From: Rhodobacterales bacterium CG15_BIG_FIL_POST_REV_8_21_14_020_59_13
GTDB lineage: Bacteria > Pseudomonadota > Alphaproteobacteria > Caulobacterales > Maricaulaceae
Assembly (NCBI GenBank): GCA_002783385.1
Contig: PFFX01000141.1
Location: 1-32,777, forward strand
Reading direction: 5' to 3'
DNA: 32,777 bases
The notes beneath the pieces are model-generated. The model had not been told where the DNA came from. It ran no database searches and saw only the letters and a program-made list of their open reading frames with translations. A program made the translations under genes and the position numbers. This document shows, one piece after another, positions 7,785-15,978 of this stretch; position 1 is the first letter of the stretch, and every line of letters begins with the position of its first letter.

Positions 7785-8822
7785 ATGTCCGATACCGCAT
7801 ATCTTCCAGGCCTCATGACCTCCAGTCATTCCTACAAGCCGTTCCGCTATCCGTGGGCGCACGAATTCTGGAAGAAGCAGCAGCAGGTCCACTGGATGCC
7901 GGAAGAGGTTCCGCTCGGCGAGGACTGCAAGGACTGGGCGACCAAGCTCAATGATCAGGAGCGCAATCTCCTGACCCAGATTTTCCGCTTCTTCACGCAG
8001 TCGGATGTGGAAGTGAATGACAATTACATGGAGCGCTATGCGCGCGTCTTCAAACCGACCGAAGTGAAGATGATGCTGTCAGCCTTCTCCAATATGGAGA
8101 CGGTCCATATTGCGGCCTATGCGCTGCTTCTGGAAACCATCGGCATGCCGGATTCGGAATTCTCCGCCTTCATGGAATACGAGGCGATGAAGGACAAGCA
8201 TGACTATATGAAGGAATTCGGTGTCGAGACGAATGAGGATATTCTGCGTACGCTGGCCATGTTCGGCGCGTTCACCGAAGGTCTGCAATTATTTGCCTCC
8301 TTCGCCATGCTGATGAATTTCCCACGCTTGAACAAGATGAAGGGCATGGGCCAGATCATCACTTGGTCGATCCGCGATGAGAGTCTGCATTGCGAGGGCA
8401 TGATCCGCATGTTCCACGAATTCGCCGACGAGACCGGAGCATTGACCGATCAGGTGAAGGCCGACATCGTTGCCAATTGCAAACATGTCGTGATGCTGGA
8501 AGACAAATTCATCGATCTGGCGTTTGAGATGGGCGATGTCGAAGGCATGACGCCGGACGATATCAAGCGCTATATCCGCTATATCGCCGATTGGCGTTTG
8601 CGCCAGCTTAAGCTGGAGCCGATCTTCGGCATTGAAAAACACCCATTGCCCTGGTTGACGGAAATCCTGAACGGGGTGGAGCACGCCAACTTCTTTGAAG
8701 CCCGCGCGACGGAATATTCCAAGGGTGCGACCAAAGGTGAATGGCATGGCGAAGAGGGTGTCTGGTCAAACTTCGACAAGTGGCAGTCACACAAGACCGC
8801 CAACGATCTGCCGGCTGAGTAG
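7785..8822 (+). CDS. nrdB: Ribonucleoside-diphosphate reductase beta subunit, class Ia
   Basis: This is the small RNR subunit that houses the di-iron centre and stable tyrosyl radical and passes the radical to NrdA. By alignment to E. coli NrdB in memory, the metal ligands are D74 (QSDVEV), E105 and H108 (METVH), E165 (FTEGLQ), and E199 and H202 (DESLH). The radical tyrosine is Y112, in the same E-x2-H-x3-Y spacing. All are present, so a class Ia diferric-tyrosyl enzyme is expected rather than a tyrosine-less class. The track start at 7680 lies upstream of the regulatory elements. The ATG at 7785 begins MSDTAYLPG and gives 345 aa, normal for NrdB. There is no N-terminal ATP-cone on this subunit either. 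Confidence 0.95.
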   Translation: MSDTAYLPGLMTSSHSYKPFRYPWAHEFWKKQQQVHWMPEEVPLGEDCKDWATKLNDQERNLLTQIFRFFTQSDVEVNDNYMERYARVFKPTEVKMMLSAFSNMETVHIAAYALLLETIGMPDSEFSAFMEYEAMKDKHDYMKEFGVETNEDILRTLAMFGAFTEGLQLFASFAMLMNFPRLNKMKGMGQIITWSIRDESLHCEGMIRMFHEFADETGALTDQVKADIVANCKHVVMLEDKFIDLAFEMGDVEGMTPDDIKRYIRYIADWRLRQLKLEPIFGIEKHPLPWLTEILNGVEHANFFEARATEYSKGATKGEWHGEEGVWSNFDKWQSHKTANDLPAE

Positions 8823-8866
8823 GGTTTTATCTTGCCCGCACCTGCCGTTTCCGGCATGAGCTGGCC

Positions 8867-10330
8867 ATGAAAATGTTCGAAATTGCAAAAACGCCTACAG
8901 AGGCTGTTGACCGGCTGGCTGACCTTCACCGGCAGTCTGTCGAAGCCCTTCGCGACGCCCTGCGCGCCTATCTGGATAATGGCATTGCGCCTGATGCCAA
9001 GGTCCGCGAAGCCGGGGCCTTCGCCTATCCTGAATTGCGGGTCCGCTATGAACCGGAGGGGTCGCCGCCGCCGGTCAGCCGGGCCTTCGGCAAGTTTTCC
9101 GAGCCCGGCCTCTATGCCACGTCAGTGACCGAGCCGGAGCTCTTCCGTGACTATCTGATCGAACAGCTGACCCTGCTGGATGACCAGTATGATATCACTA
9201 TAGAGACCGGGCCGTCCTCTGACGAGATTGCGTTCTCGACCGTGCTGGACGGGGCCGAGGATCTCGATCTGGATGCCGCCTCGGTGGCGGATCTGGTGCG
9301 CAATTTCCCCTATGCGGATCTGGCGACAATCGATGATGCCCTGCCCAATGGCGAACGCACACCGCAGCCCGGTGCGGCACGGCCGCTGACACTGTTTGAT
9401 GCGCCGCGTGTGGATTATTCGCTGCAGCGGCTTAAGCATTATACCGGCAGTCCTTACGAGGACTTCCAGCAATTCATCCTGTTCACCAATTATCACCGCT
9501 ATGTCGATGCGTTTGTTGCCTGGGCCATCAGGCAGCTGAAGGAGGATAATGAATACGCCTCCTTTTCCGCGGCCGGCTTCGTCGAGGTTGATGGAACAAG
9601 CCGGAATGCCCGCGCCGATGTCGAGGCGGCGCCCTGGCGGCGCTACCAGATGCCGGCCTATCATCTCAAAGCCCCGGGCGGGCGCGGCATCACGCTGGTC
9701 AATATCGGCGTGGGTCCGTCGAATGCGAAAACCATCACCGATCATCTGGCTGTGTTGCGCCCGCAATGCTGGCTGATGATCGGCCATTGTGGCGGGCTGC
9801 GTCATTCCCAGCGTCTGGGCGATTATGTACTGGCGCACGCTTATCTGCGCTATGACCGGGTGCTGGACCGCGACCTGCCGCTGGAAATTCCGGTGCCGCC
9901 GATTGCCGAGATTCAGATTGCGCTGGCCGATGCGGTCAAACGCGTCTCCGGGGACAGCCGCGAGGATATCAAGCGCCGCCTGCGTACCGGCACGGTGGCG
10001 ACCTATGCCGACCGCAATTGGGAGCTTCGCTATCATGCCGAAGCGCGCCGCATCAACCAGTCACGTGCGATCGCGGTGGATATGGAATCGGCAACGATTG
10101 CGGCCAATGGGTTCCGCCTGCGGGTGCCTTACGGGACGCTGCTGTGCGTCTCCGACAAGCCCTTGCATGGCGAACTGAAACTGCCGGGCGCGGCCAATCT
10201 CTTCTATCAGCGCTCGGTGAGCGAACACCTGATGGCGGGAATTGAAACTGTCGAGATATTGCGCAGCAATGAAGCCAATGCACTGCATTCCCGCAAGCTA
10301 CGCAGCTTTGACGAACCCCCTTTCAGGTGA
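8867..10330 (+). CDS. amn: AMP nucleosidase
   Basis: This cytosolic enzyme hydrolyses AMP to adenine and ribose 5-phosphate and helps control adenylate pools. Length (487 aa) matches E. coli Amn (~484). The N-terminal domain (about 10-170) is specific to AMP nucleosidases. The C-terminal part is a nucleoside-phosphorylase-like domain, with NIGVGPSNAKT, the glycine-rich MIGHCGGLR, and DMESATIAANGFR containing the expected active-site Glu. It begins 44 bases after nrdB; a small hairpin without a T-run (8843-8856) lies between, so read-through from nrdB is possible. No strong ribosome binding site is visible; ATG at 8873 is an alternative start two codons in. Confidence 0.93.
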   Translation: MKMFEIAKTPTEAVDRLADLHRQSVEALRDALRAYLDNGIAPDAKVREAGAFAYPELRVRYEPEGSPPPVSRAFGKFSEPGLYATSVTEPELFRDYLIEQLTLLDDQYDITIETGPSSDEIAFSTVLDGAEDLDLDAASVADLVRNFPYADLATIDDALPNGERTPQPGAARPLTLFDAPRVDYSLQRLKHYTGSPYEDFQQFILFTNYHRYVDAFVAWAIRQLKEDNEYASFSAAGFVEVDGTSRNARADVEAAPWRRYQMPAYHLKAPGGRGITLVNIGVGPSNAKTITDHLAVLRPQCWLMIGHCGGLRHSQRLGDYVLAHAYLRYDRVLDRDLPLEIPVPPIAEIQIALADAVKRVSGDSREDIKRRLRTGTVATYADRNWELRYHAEARRINQSRAIAVDMESATIAANGFRLRVPYGTLLCVSDKPLHGELKLPGAANLFYQRSVSEHLMAGIETVEILRSNEANALHSRKLRSFDEPPFR

Positions 10331-10424
10331 TTGCGGATCGACTGATGTGGCCGGTATCACACGATCTGGTGATTGATCTGCGGCCCGTCTTGCCCTTTGA
10401 CCCCCCTTCCGATAGCAGACAGGC

Positions 10425-11189
10425 ATGAGCCGTGTTCTGCCCTTTGAAGGGATTCGCAACTTCCGCCATTTCGGTGATTACACCGGACGGGATGGCACGC
10501 GTGTGCGCTCCGGGCTTTACCGGTCCGGGCATTTTCACAATGCCACCGAAGCCGACAGAGCGCGGCTGAAAGAGCTGAACATCTCGGTGGTTGCCGATCT
10601 GCGGCGGCCACAGGAACGTGACAATGAACCGTCGAGCTGGGGTGAGGGCTTCCGGATCCTGCAATCGGATGTCGCCGGGCATGCCGAGCCGCCGCACATG
10701 CGGTTCTTGCGCACGGGCGATATGAGTGCGGACGGGGTCGCGGCTTTCATGCGGGCGACCTATCGGCGGCTTCCGAACGAGAAGGGCAATCAGGAGGTTT
10801 TCGCCGCCGGATTGCGCGAGCTTGCCACGCATGGCAGCGATGAAGGCTTCATCGTCCATTGCGCCGCCGGAAAGGACCGCACCGGGCTTTTCTGTGCGTT
10901 GGCGCTGTCGCTCGCGGGCGTATCAAAGGATGACATCTATGATGATTATCTGATGACCAATATAGCGGTCGATTATGACACGCTGGTGCCGCTGATCCAC
11001 AAGCGGATCGAGGAAACCTACAAGCGGACCGTGCCGGAAGACTCGATGCGGGTCTTTCTGGGCGTGAAAGCGGATTACCTCGATGAGGCGTTTGCCGAAA
11101 TCGGCTCGGTGGAAAGCTATGCCGCAGACGTGCTGGGGCTGACCGCAGAGGAAATCGAGGCGGTCCGGGCCAATCTGATAGCCCGGTGA
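10425..11189 (+). CDS. Tyrosine-phosphatase-like protein (Y_phosphatase3 / dual-specificity type)
   Basis: The protein has the CX5R phosphatase signature HCAAGKDRTG, with catalytic Cys near residue 146 and the P-loop Arg in place. The N-terminus (IRNFRHFGDY, then RSGLYRSG and VADLRRPQE) is typical of the bacterial family annotated as tyrosine-protein phosphatase, which includes enzymes acting on phosphotyrosine or phosphoinositides. No signal peptide is seen, so it should be cytosolic. The 254-aa length is normal. The stop overlaps the GTG start of pabB by four bases, so the two are translationally coupled. The substrate is unknown, and a link to folate synthesis is only positional. Confidence 0.85.
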   Translation: MSRVLPFEGIRNFRHFGDYTGRDGTRVRSGLYRSGHFHNATEADRARLKELNISVVADLRRPQERDNEPSSWGEGFRILQSDVAGHAEPPHMRFLRTGDMSADGVAAFMRATYRRLPNEKGNQEVFAAGLRELATHGSDEGFIVHCAAGKDRTGLFCALALSLAGVSKDDIYDDYLMTNIAVDYDTLVPLIHKRIEETYKRTVPEDSMRVFLGVKADYLDEAFAEIGSVESYAADVLGLTAEEIEAVRANLIAR

Positions 11190-12454
11190 GCACATCCGGC
11201 CCGGAACAGCTTGACTGGATCGCGCCGGAACGTGCTTTTGCTCCCTTTCGCATACAGGGCGGTTCGCTGCTGCTTCACGGCGGGCAATGCTCGCAATCCC
11301 GGCTCTATGCCCTGCCGATCGAAGCGCTGACCTTCTGGCCGGGCGATGATCTGGACGCCTTTCTGGTAAAAGCCCGTGCCGCACTGGCGCAAGGTCATCA
11401 GCTGGCCGGTCTGTTTTCCTATGAATTTTGCCATGTTCTGGAACCGAAACTTCCTCCCCTCCATAAAGGGTTTCCGCTGGTTCAGCTGGGCGTCTATCCG
11501 GCCTGGGCAGTTTTTGACCCGGACGGCAAACAGCTGACGCTTCATGGCGATGAGGAGGGCCGTGCGCGGTTGAAGACCGGGCTGCATATCGCCCGCCCGC
11601 CTGCCAAACCTGCCAGCGCGTCGATCACGGCCGACTGGCCGCGGGAGCGCTATCTTGAGGCCTGCCGCACACTGATTGAGCATATCCGCGGCGGTGACAT
11701 CTATCAGGCCAATCTCTCGCAGGGTTTTTCGGGCCGGCTAGAGGGCGATCCCTGGGCGGTATTTCTGCGCCTGATTGCGCGAAGTGATGCGCCGCACACC
11801 GCCTGGTTCCGGCCAAGCAGCAATCATGTGGTGGTGACCAATTCTCCTGAACGCTTTCTGAGACTTGAAAACGGATGCGTCGAAAGCCGGCCGATCAAGG
11901 GCACACGGCCGCGCCGGGAGGATCCAGCCGAAGACCAGGCAGAAGCCGAAGCCCTTGAAGCCAGCGCCAAGGACCGGGCTGAAAATCTGATGATTGTCGA
12001 TCTGGTGCGGCATGATCTGTCGCGCGTTTGCCGACCCGGCAGTATCAGGGTGCCGCGTCTCAATGCGGTGGAAAGCTATGCCAATGTTCACCACCTCGTC
12101 TCGACGGTTGAGGGGCAATTGCAAGAGGGCCGGGATGCGCTTGATCTGATCCTCGCGGCCTTCCCGCCCGGCTCGATTACCGGTGCGCCGAAAATCCGGG
12201 CGATGGAGTTGATCGCTGCCGCCGAACAGGACCGCCGCGGGGCCTATTGCGGGACGCTGGGATGGATTGGCGAGGGCGGTCGGGCGATGGATCTCAATGT
12301 CATGATCCGGACGCTGGACCTGATCCGGACGGATGCCGACTGGCTGGTTACGGCACGGTCGGGCGGGGCAATCACCATCGAATCCGACCCGGAGACCGAA
12401 TATGAAGAAACCCTGCAAAAGCTGAGCGCGCTGCAGACTGCGCTGAAAGGATAG
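11186..12454 (+). CDS. pabB: Aminodeoxychorismate synthase component I
   Basis: PabB converts chorismate plus ammonia (from a PabA glutaminase) to 4-amino-4-deoxychorismate, a precursor of 4-aminobenzoate and folate. It has the chorismate-binding fold with RGGDIYQANLSQ, NSPERFL, then PIKGT at 236-240. Lys238 marks PabB, whereas anthranilate synthase TrpE has PIAGT. Later motifs AENLMIVDLVRHDL, FPPGSITGAPK and GAYCGTLGW are intact. The start is a GTG overlapping the preceding stop (GTGA). At 422 aa it is a stand-alone component I with no fused glutaminase domain. pabC follows after two bases. Confidence 0.94.
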   Translation: MSTSGPEQLDWIAPERAFAPFRIQGGSLLLHGGQCSQSRLYALPIEALTFWPGDDLDAFLVKARAALAQGHQLAGLFSYEFCHVLEPKLPPLHKGFPLVQLGVYPAWAVFDPDGKQLTLHGDEEGRARLKTGLHIARPPAKPASASITADWPRERYLEACRTLIEHIRGGDIYQANLSQGFSGRLEGDPWAVFLRLIARSDAPHTAWFRPSSNHVVVTNSPERFLRLENGCVESRPIKGTRPRREDPAEDQAEAEALEASAKDRAENLMIVDLVRHDLSRVCRPGSIRVPRLNAVESYANVHHLVSTVEGQLQEGRDALDLILAAFPPGSITGAPKIRAMELIAAAEQDRRGAYCGTLGWIGEGGRAMDLNVMIRTLDLIRTDADWLVTARSGGAITIESDPETEYEETLQKLSALQTALKG

Positions 12455-12456
12455 GC

Positions 12457-13260
12457 ATGTTCCGGCGGGATAAGGATGGTTGGACAGCGGCGGGCGCGGT
12501 GGCGCACCTGCTGGAAGATCGTGGTTTCCAGCTCGGCGACGGGGTGTTCGAGACATTCCGGATCCAGAACGGATCCATCCGGCATTCCTGCCTGCATCGG
12601 AAAAGTCTGGACGCGGCATGTGCCGCCCTTCAACTCACACGACCGGACTGGGCCGACATAGAAGGGGCGGTGGCTGGACTGGCCGCCGGGCCGGACGCCG
12701 CAATCGGAAAAGTGCAGGTCACGCGAGGGCCGGGCGGGCGCGGCCTTGCGCCTGTAACGGCACCGCAGGAAGCGCTCTACCTGCAATTCTCGCCCGTTCC
12801 GGACATACCGCAGACGCTTCGCCTGTCGACCTCTGGCATCCGCCGGTCGGCGTCCAGCCTTTCGGCCCGGTTCAAGACGCTGAGCTATGCCGATAATCTG
12901 GCGGCCCGGCGGGAGGCGGTGAGCCGGGGTGCGGACATGGCGCTATTGCTGACCGAAAGCGGGTTTGTGTCTGGTGGGGACAGCGCCAACCTGTTCTGGC
13001 GGTCAGGCGGCCGGGTGCAAACACCGTCCCTAGCGTGTGGCATCCGCAATGGGGTCATGCGCCAGCGGGTTCTATCCTGGCTGGAAGATCAGGCCCTGCC
13101 GGCCGTCGAGGTTGAGGCCGATCCCGGCGCGCTGGAAAAGGCCGATCTTGTTTGGGTGACGAATGCGGTGATGGGCGTTGTGGCGGTCTCGGAGATTGAC
13201 GGGCGCGCCCTGGCGGTTGCCGATCCGCTGTTTGACGGAATGCGCGCCGCGGCGCTTTGA
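12457..13260 (+). CDS. pabC: Class IV aminotransferase-fold protein, probable 4-amino-4-deoxychorismate lyase
   Basis: PabC is a PLP enzyme that releases pyruvate from aminodeoxychorismate to give 4-aminobenzoate. The fold-type IV pattern is visible: LGDGVFETFRI near residue 27, the cofactor-binding Lys140 in RFKTLSYADN, and ESGFVSGGDSANLFW near the usual phosphate-binding segment. The start lies two bases after the pabB stop, which favours PabC over a branched-chain aminotransferase. The 267-aa length is typical. It ends directly against the convergent tadE-like gene with no intervening base and no visible terminator. Confidence 0.88.
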   Translation: MFRRDKDGWTAAGAVAHLLEDRGFQLGDGVFETFRIQNGSIRHSCLHRKSLDAACAALQLTRPDWADIEGAVAGLAAGPDAAIGKVQVTRGPGGRGLAPVTAPQEALYLQFSPVPDIPQTLRLSTSGIRRSASSLSARFKTLSYADNLAARREAVSRGADMALLLTESGFVSGGDSANLFWRSGGRVQTPSLACGIRNGVMRQRVLSWLEDQALPAVEVEADPGALEKADLVWVTNAVMGVVAVSEIDGRALAVADPLFDGMRAAAL

Positions 13261-13797
13261 TCAGTCCCGGCTGACCACCAGAGACTGACGGGGGCGCAGG
13301 AAGAATTCTTCCGCGATGTTGAAATCACCGGTCACTTCGCGGAAAGGTGCTTGATAGGCATAAGCGACCTCCACCCAGATGATCGACCGGCCATTGGTCA
13401 GAAGGCCATCGGGAAGGGTTGGCTGGGACCCTACGGCGCGCGCCATCATGCCGCGCGCATCGCTCCAATCAACCTCAACGTTGCCGATCAAGTCCATAGA
13501 GACGCTGGAAATCCGGACCGAGAAATTGACCGGATCATAAGGCGCGATAATGGCCGCACCGGCGTTCAGGATATCGACCATTTCGCCATCGGTAATGACA
13601 TCGTCCTGCGCGACGAGGTCGGCCAGCGCGCTCGCCGCATTGGTGACCTTGCGATCAACGGACAATGCCAGCGAAATCTCGACCATGCCCAGATACAGCA
13701 ACACCATGACCGGTGCGATCAGCGCGAATTCCACAGCGGAGACACCCTCGCGATTGCCAGCCAGACGGCGGAGAAAGGTGCGCGTGGCTCTAATCAT
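13261..13797 (-). CDS. TadE-like pseudopilin (second of two)
   Basis: This is a minor pseudopilin of the Tad/Flp pilus. A short basic N-terminus leads to REGVSAVEFALIAP: a prepilin-type cleavage site (after Gly18), Glu at +5, and a hydrophobic helix (VMVLLYLGMVEISLAL). The rest is a soluble periplasmic domain. The track ORF begins at 13965, inside the upstream gene. I use the ATG at 13797, which overlaps the upstream stop by eight bases and gives 178 aa, so the two genes are coupled. It would be processed by the CpaA peptidase encoded nearby. It could be the TadF/TadG-like partner, but it lacks the long von Willebrand-type C-terminus of TadG. Confidence 0.82.
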   Translation of the reverse strand: MIRATRTFLRRLAGNREGVSAVEFALIAPVMVLLYLGMVEISLALSVDRKVTNAASALADLVAQDDVITDGEMVDILNAGAAIIAPYDPVNFSVRISSVSMDLIGNVEVDWSDARGMMARAVGSQPTLPDGLLTNGRSIIWVEVAYAYQAPFREVTGDFNIAEEFFLRPRQSLVVSRD

Positions 13798-14317
13798 CGA
13801 AGGGCTCGTTGCGGAAGACGGTGGAGGACTGGATAAGCCGGCGGTTGTTCGGGAGATTGCCGACTGAGCCGAACATGTTCGGCAGGATGAGCGGATAGCT
13901 GTAATAGACGCGGACAAGGACAATATCGCCGGCGCGGCCGGGATCAAAGCCCATATTCCCGCCATTCAGCGTGCCATCCTCGGCGATTGGCGGGGTCGGG
14001 TTGATGGTGTCAAAATCCTCAAATACCGCGACCTCGAACACCATTTGATCGCAATCGGCGATCACCTGTATGCGATCGCAGACCTCGTTGCGGAAACTGG
14101 CCGCATCCCCGCCGCCGCCCTGCAGCTGGCCGGTGCGGATCAGACGGGCGGATTCGAGAACCGCATTCTCGATCACCGTTCCGGCAAAAAACACGGCGGC
14201 GATCTCGATCAGCGCCATCAGGAAAAAGAAGAAGGGTCCGGCGATCAACGCGAACTCGACAGCGGTCGCGCCGTCGCGATTTTTACGGAAGGATTTGAAA
14301 AAGCCTGCCCTACACAT
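13790..14317 (-). CDS. TadE-like pseudopilin (first of two)
   Basis: The N-terminus has the arrangement RDGATAVEFALIAG: cleavage likely after Gly16, Glu at +5 (residue 21), then a very hydrophobic Phe-rich helix (PFFFFLMALIEIAAVFF). This is characteristic of TadE pseudopilins. The C-terminal ~120 residues form a periplasmic domain with two cysteines (VCDRIQVIADC) that could form a disulfide. GGAG lies seven bases before the ATG. It precedes and overlaps the second TadE-like gene. In Tad systems TadE/TadF are needed for pilus assembly but are minor components. Confidence 0.85.
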   Translation of the reverse strand: MCRAGFFKSFRKNRDGATAVEFALIAGPFFFFLMALIEIAAVFFAGTVIENAVLESARLIRTGQLQGGGGDAASFRNEVCDRIQVIADCDQMVFEVAVFEDFDTINPTPPIAEDGTLNGGNMGFDPGRAGDIVLVRVYYSYPLILPNMFGSVGNLPNNRRLIQSSTVFRNEPFDD

Positions 14318-14405
14318 GATCCGGCTCCGGATATCAAGCCCTCTCTATAAAGACAAAGCGCTTAAACCTGCGTGAAGAGGCGCGGTTAACAGGGTGCTAC
14401 CAGCC

Positions 14406-14891
14406 CTATTCCCGGCCGCCCTCGAGCGTGCGCGGGCTCTGGGAGCCTTCGGTGATCGCTGCGGCTTCGCCGGCGATGCCGATACGGGCGCTTTGCTGGT
14501 CAGTCAGCGTATCGAAGGCTTCGGAATCATCGCCAACGGTCGGGCTGGCGGCGCAATTGGGGGTGCAGGTCATGGTCGTGCGGGCGGTGCCGCGTTGCAG
14601 AACGAGCTGGCCTGCGGTTGACGGGCCGACGACAAAATCCTCAGCGAAAATGACGCGGCCGGCCCGATCCAGCGCAATGATATTGGTGCGGCCGAACAGG
14701 CGCCCGGTGACGATCAGCGTGCGGCGGTCATGGATTACGGCATCGGCAATGGCCGGATTGCCGATGATCACCGTAGAGGCAGCAGACGGCAGGCGGACAA
14801 CATCGGCATGTTCGACTTCCAGCATCTGGTCCGCAGCGGCCAGGGCCGGAGCGATCAGAAGGCAGGCGAGGGCGGTGAGGACGTTACGCAT
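14406..14891 (-). CDS. Stand-alone CpaC-type N-terminal domain protein (pilus-associated, no secretin domain)
   Basis: The 161-aa protein has a signal peptide (MRNVLTALACLLIAPALAAA) and one domain matching the N-terminal part of CpaC in this same window. Both share the pattern LP..A..V...NP..ADAVI, then G...G.TN and a D..G segment (here about residues 32-85; in CpaC 56-110). It lacks the BON and secretin domains. The C-terminal tail holds a CX3C pair (Cys109, Cys113) and ends Arg/Gly-rich. The ATG at 14891 is chosen because GGAG lies seven bases upstream and it opens the signal peptide; the track start at 14915 does not. It is divergent from flp and upstream of the tadE-like pair. It probably acts in the periplasm with the pilus secretin. 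Confidence 0.75.
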   Translation of the reverse strand: MRNVLTALACLLIAPALAAADQMLEVEHADVVRLPSAASTVIIGNPAIADAVIHDRRTLIVTGRLFGRTNIIALDRAGRVIFAEDFVVGPSTAGQLVLQRGTARTTMTCTPNCAASPTVGDDSEAFDTLTDQQSARIGIAGEAAAITEGSQSPRTLEGGRE

Positions 14892-14997
14892 GGGCGTGCT
14901 CCACAGGTATCTCATTCAAGCCATATAAGAGCGCGTCCGCGTGAAGACTTTCTAAACAGAAAGGTTCGAAGATCATATTTGAGTTACACTTGTTTTG

Positions 14998-15013
14998 TTT
15001 AATGACTATTAAC
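14998..15013 (+). promoter_or_regulatory. CtrA-like site 1 upstream of flp
   Basis: TTTA-ATGACTA-TTAAC matches TTAA-N7-TTAA(C) with one mismatch. It lies about 160 bases before the flp start in the AT-rich region. Base composition raises the chance rate, but a second site lies 37 bases downstream. Confidence 0.4.
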
Positions 15014-15034
15014 TATAACACACATCAGAATTTG

Positions 15035-15049
15035 TTAGCATATAATTAA
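15035..15049 (+). promoter_or_regulatory. CtrA-like site 2 upstream of flp
   Basis: TTAG-CATATAA-TTAA has the correct seven-base spacer and one mismatch to TTAA-N7-TTAA. In Caulobacter the pilA pilin gene is under CtrA control, so sites at this position are expected in relatives. Confidence 0.45.
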
Positions 15050-15171
15050 GTATGAGTATTCACCTCTTTTAAAGGCTCCTGTGGTTTATTCATTGCACAC
15101 GACGAGAGAGGCCGGGACAACAAGCCTCCTTGAAGTGGATGTGTGTGGCTAGCAACACGGGAGTAGACCCA

Positions 15172-15330
15172 ATGCAAATCGTATCTCGCTTTTTCAAAGA
15201 CGAATCTGGCGCAACGGCTATCGAATATGGCCTGATCGCTGCCCTGATCGCCGTGGTTATTATCGGTGCCGTTACGGCGCTGGGTACCGGCGTTCGTGAC
15301 AACATGCAGACGGTTGCCGACGCGATCTAA
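15172..15330 (+). CDS. flp: Flp-type major pilin
   Basis: This is the small structural subunit of the Flp/Tad pilus. The 52-aa precursor has a short leader and the Flp motif DESGATAIEYGLIAALIA. Prepilin peptidase would cut after Gly13, leaving a mature chain of about 39 residues with Glu at +5 and Tyr at +6, followed by a hydrophobic helix. The track start is a TTG at 15130. The ATG at 15172 is preferred because GGGAG lies eight bases upstream and it gives a normal-length leader. It is a separate unit with its own terminator, as expected for a pilin needed in large amounts. The Caulobacter homologue is called pilA. Confidence 0.95.
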   Translation: MQIVSRFFKDESGATAIEYGLIAALIAVVIIGAVTALGTGVRDNMQTVADAI

Positions 15331-15356
15331 TCGCGCCGAAACGTCAAGGCATTCAA

Positions 15357-15383
15357 GGGGCTGCCCGCCGGGCGGCCCCTTTT
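15357..15383 (+). terminator. Rho-independent terminator of flp
   Basis: A GC-rich hairpin with GGGGC paired to GCCCC and an inner GCCC/GGGC is followed by TTTT. It lies about 26 bases after the flp stop. Such terminators often give partial read-through from pilin into the tad operon. Confidence 0.8.
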
Positions 15384-15466
15384 GCTTTCCGGATCCGGAC
15401 TGGCCGGGCCAACCGATTGTTAAGCCTGTTGCGCTATAAGGATCAGAAATCATCCGGAGTGAAGAG

Positions 15467-15970
15467 ATGGCGGGTCAGGTCATTTTATTGGTCTTTGTGT
15501 TCTTGATGCTGCTCGCGGCGGCCCGCGACGCCATGAGTTTTACCATCCCAAACTGGCTGTGTGGTGCCCTGGCCCTGATTTTCCCACTGGCGGCGGCCCT
15601 GCTCGGCCTCGGCTGGATGGATTTCGGCCTTCACGTCCTGGTCGGTGGTGTGGCCCTCCTCATCGGAATGGCACTGTTTGCGCCGGGATGGATTGGCGGC
15701 GGCGATGCCAAGCTGATTGCTGCAGCGGCGCTCTGGTTCGGTTGGCCGGATGCGATGATTTTTCTCGGAAAAGCCGCTTTGATGGGCGGATTGCTGGCCG
15801 TGGCGCTGATTATGCTGCGCCGCGCTGCACCTGCGACCGGATTACCGCAGCGCTGGATGACCGGCACTTTGCTGGCGGACGGTGCACCGGCGCCCTACGG
15901 GATTGCCCTTGCTGCAGGCGCTTTGTGGGCCTTGCCGGGGAGCCAGATATTCCTGCTTGCGGCCTTGTGA
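15467..15970 (+). CDS. cpaA: Type IV prepilin peptidase CpaA (TadV)
   Basis: This is an A24-family aspartyl protease in the inner membrane that removes the leader from the Flp pilin and probably from the TadE-like pseudopilins. The 167-aa protein is almost entirely membrane helices. The two catalytic aspartates are visible: Asp21 in RDAMSFTIPNW and Asp80 in the GGGDAK motif. It lacks the N-terminal methyltransferase domain of PilD/GspO, as is usual for TadV. A GGAG is placed upstream of the ATG. It follows flp and its terminator and precedes cpaB. Confidence 0.93.
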   Translation: MAGQVILLVFVFLMLLAAARDAMSFTIPNWLCGALALIFPLAAALLGLGWMDFGLHVLVGGVALLIGMALFAPGWIGGGDAKLIAAAALWFGWPDAMIFLGKAALMGGLLAVALIMLRRAAPATGLPQRWMTGTLLADGAPAPYGIALAAGALWALPGSQIFLLAAL

Positions 15971-15978
15971 TTTTGCAA

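Larger units (their letters stand above)
14892..15171. promoter_or_regulatory. AT-rich divergent promoter region between the CpaC-N-like gene and flp (280 bp)
   Basis: About 14935-15075 is strikingly AT-rich compared with its surroundings and contains no credible ORF. It should carry the flp promoter and the divergent promoter of the minus-strand pilus genes. Two CtrA-like sites lie inside it. A TATAAT sits at 15041-15046 but has no clear -35. The flp leader from there to the ATG is about 120 bases. Confidence 0.6.

Noticed and set aside
8843-8856. TGCCG-TTTC-CGGCA hairpin between nrdB and amn
   Set aside because: Five-base stem without a T-run; too weak to call a terminator.
9122-10036. 304-aa minus-strand ORF over amn
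   Set aside because: Antisense shadow of AMP nucleosidase with no family motif of its own.
11738-12619. 293-aa minus-strand ORF spanning the pabB-pabC junction
   Set aside because: It covers two well-identified plus-strand genes and has shadow-like composition.
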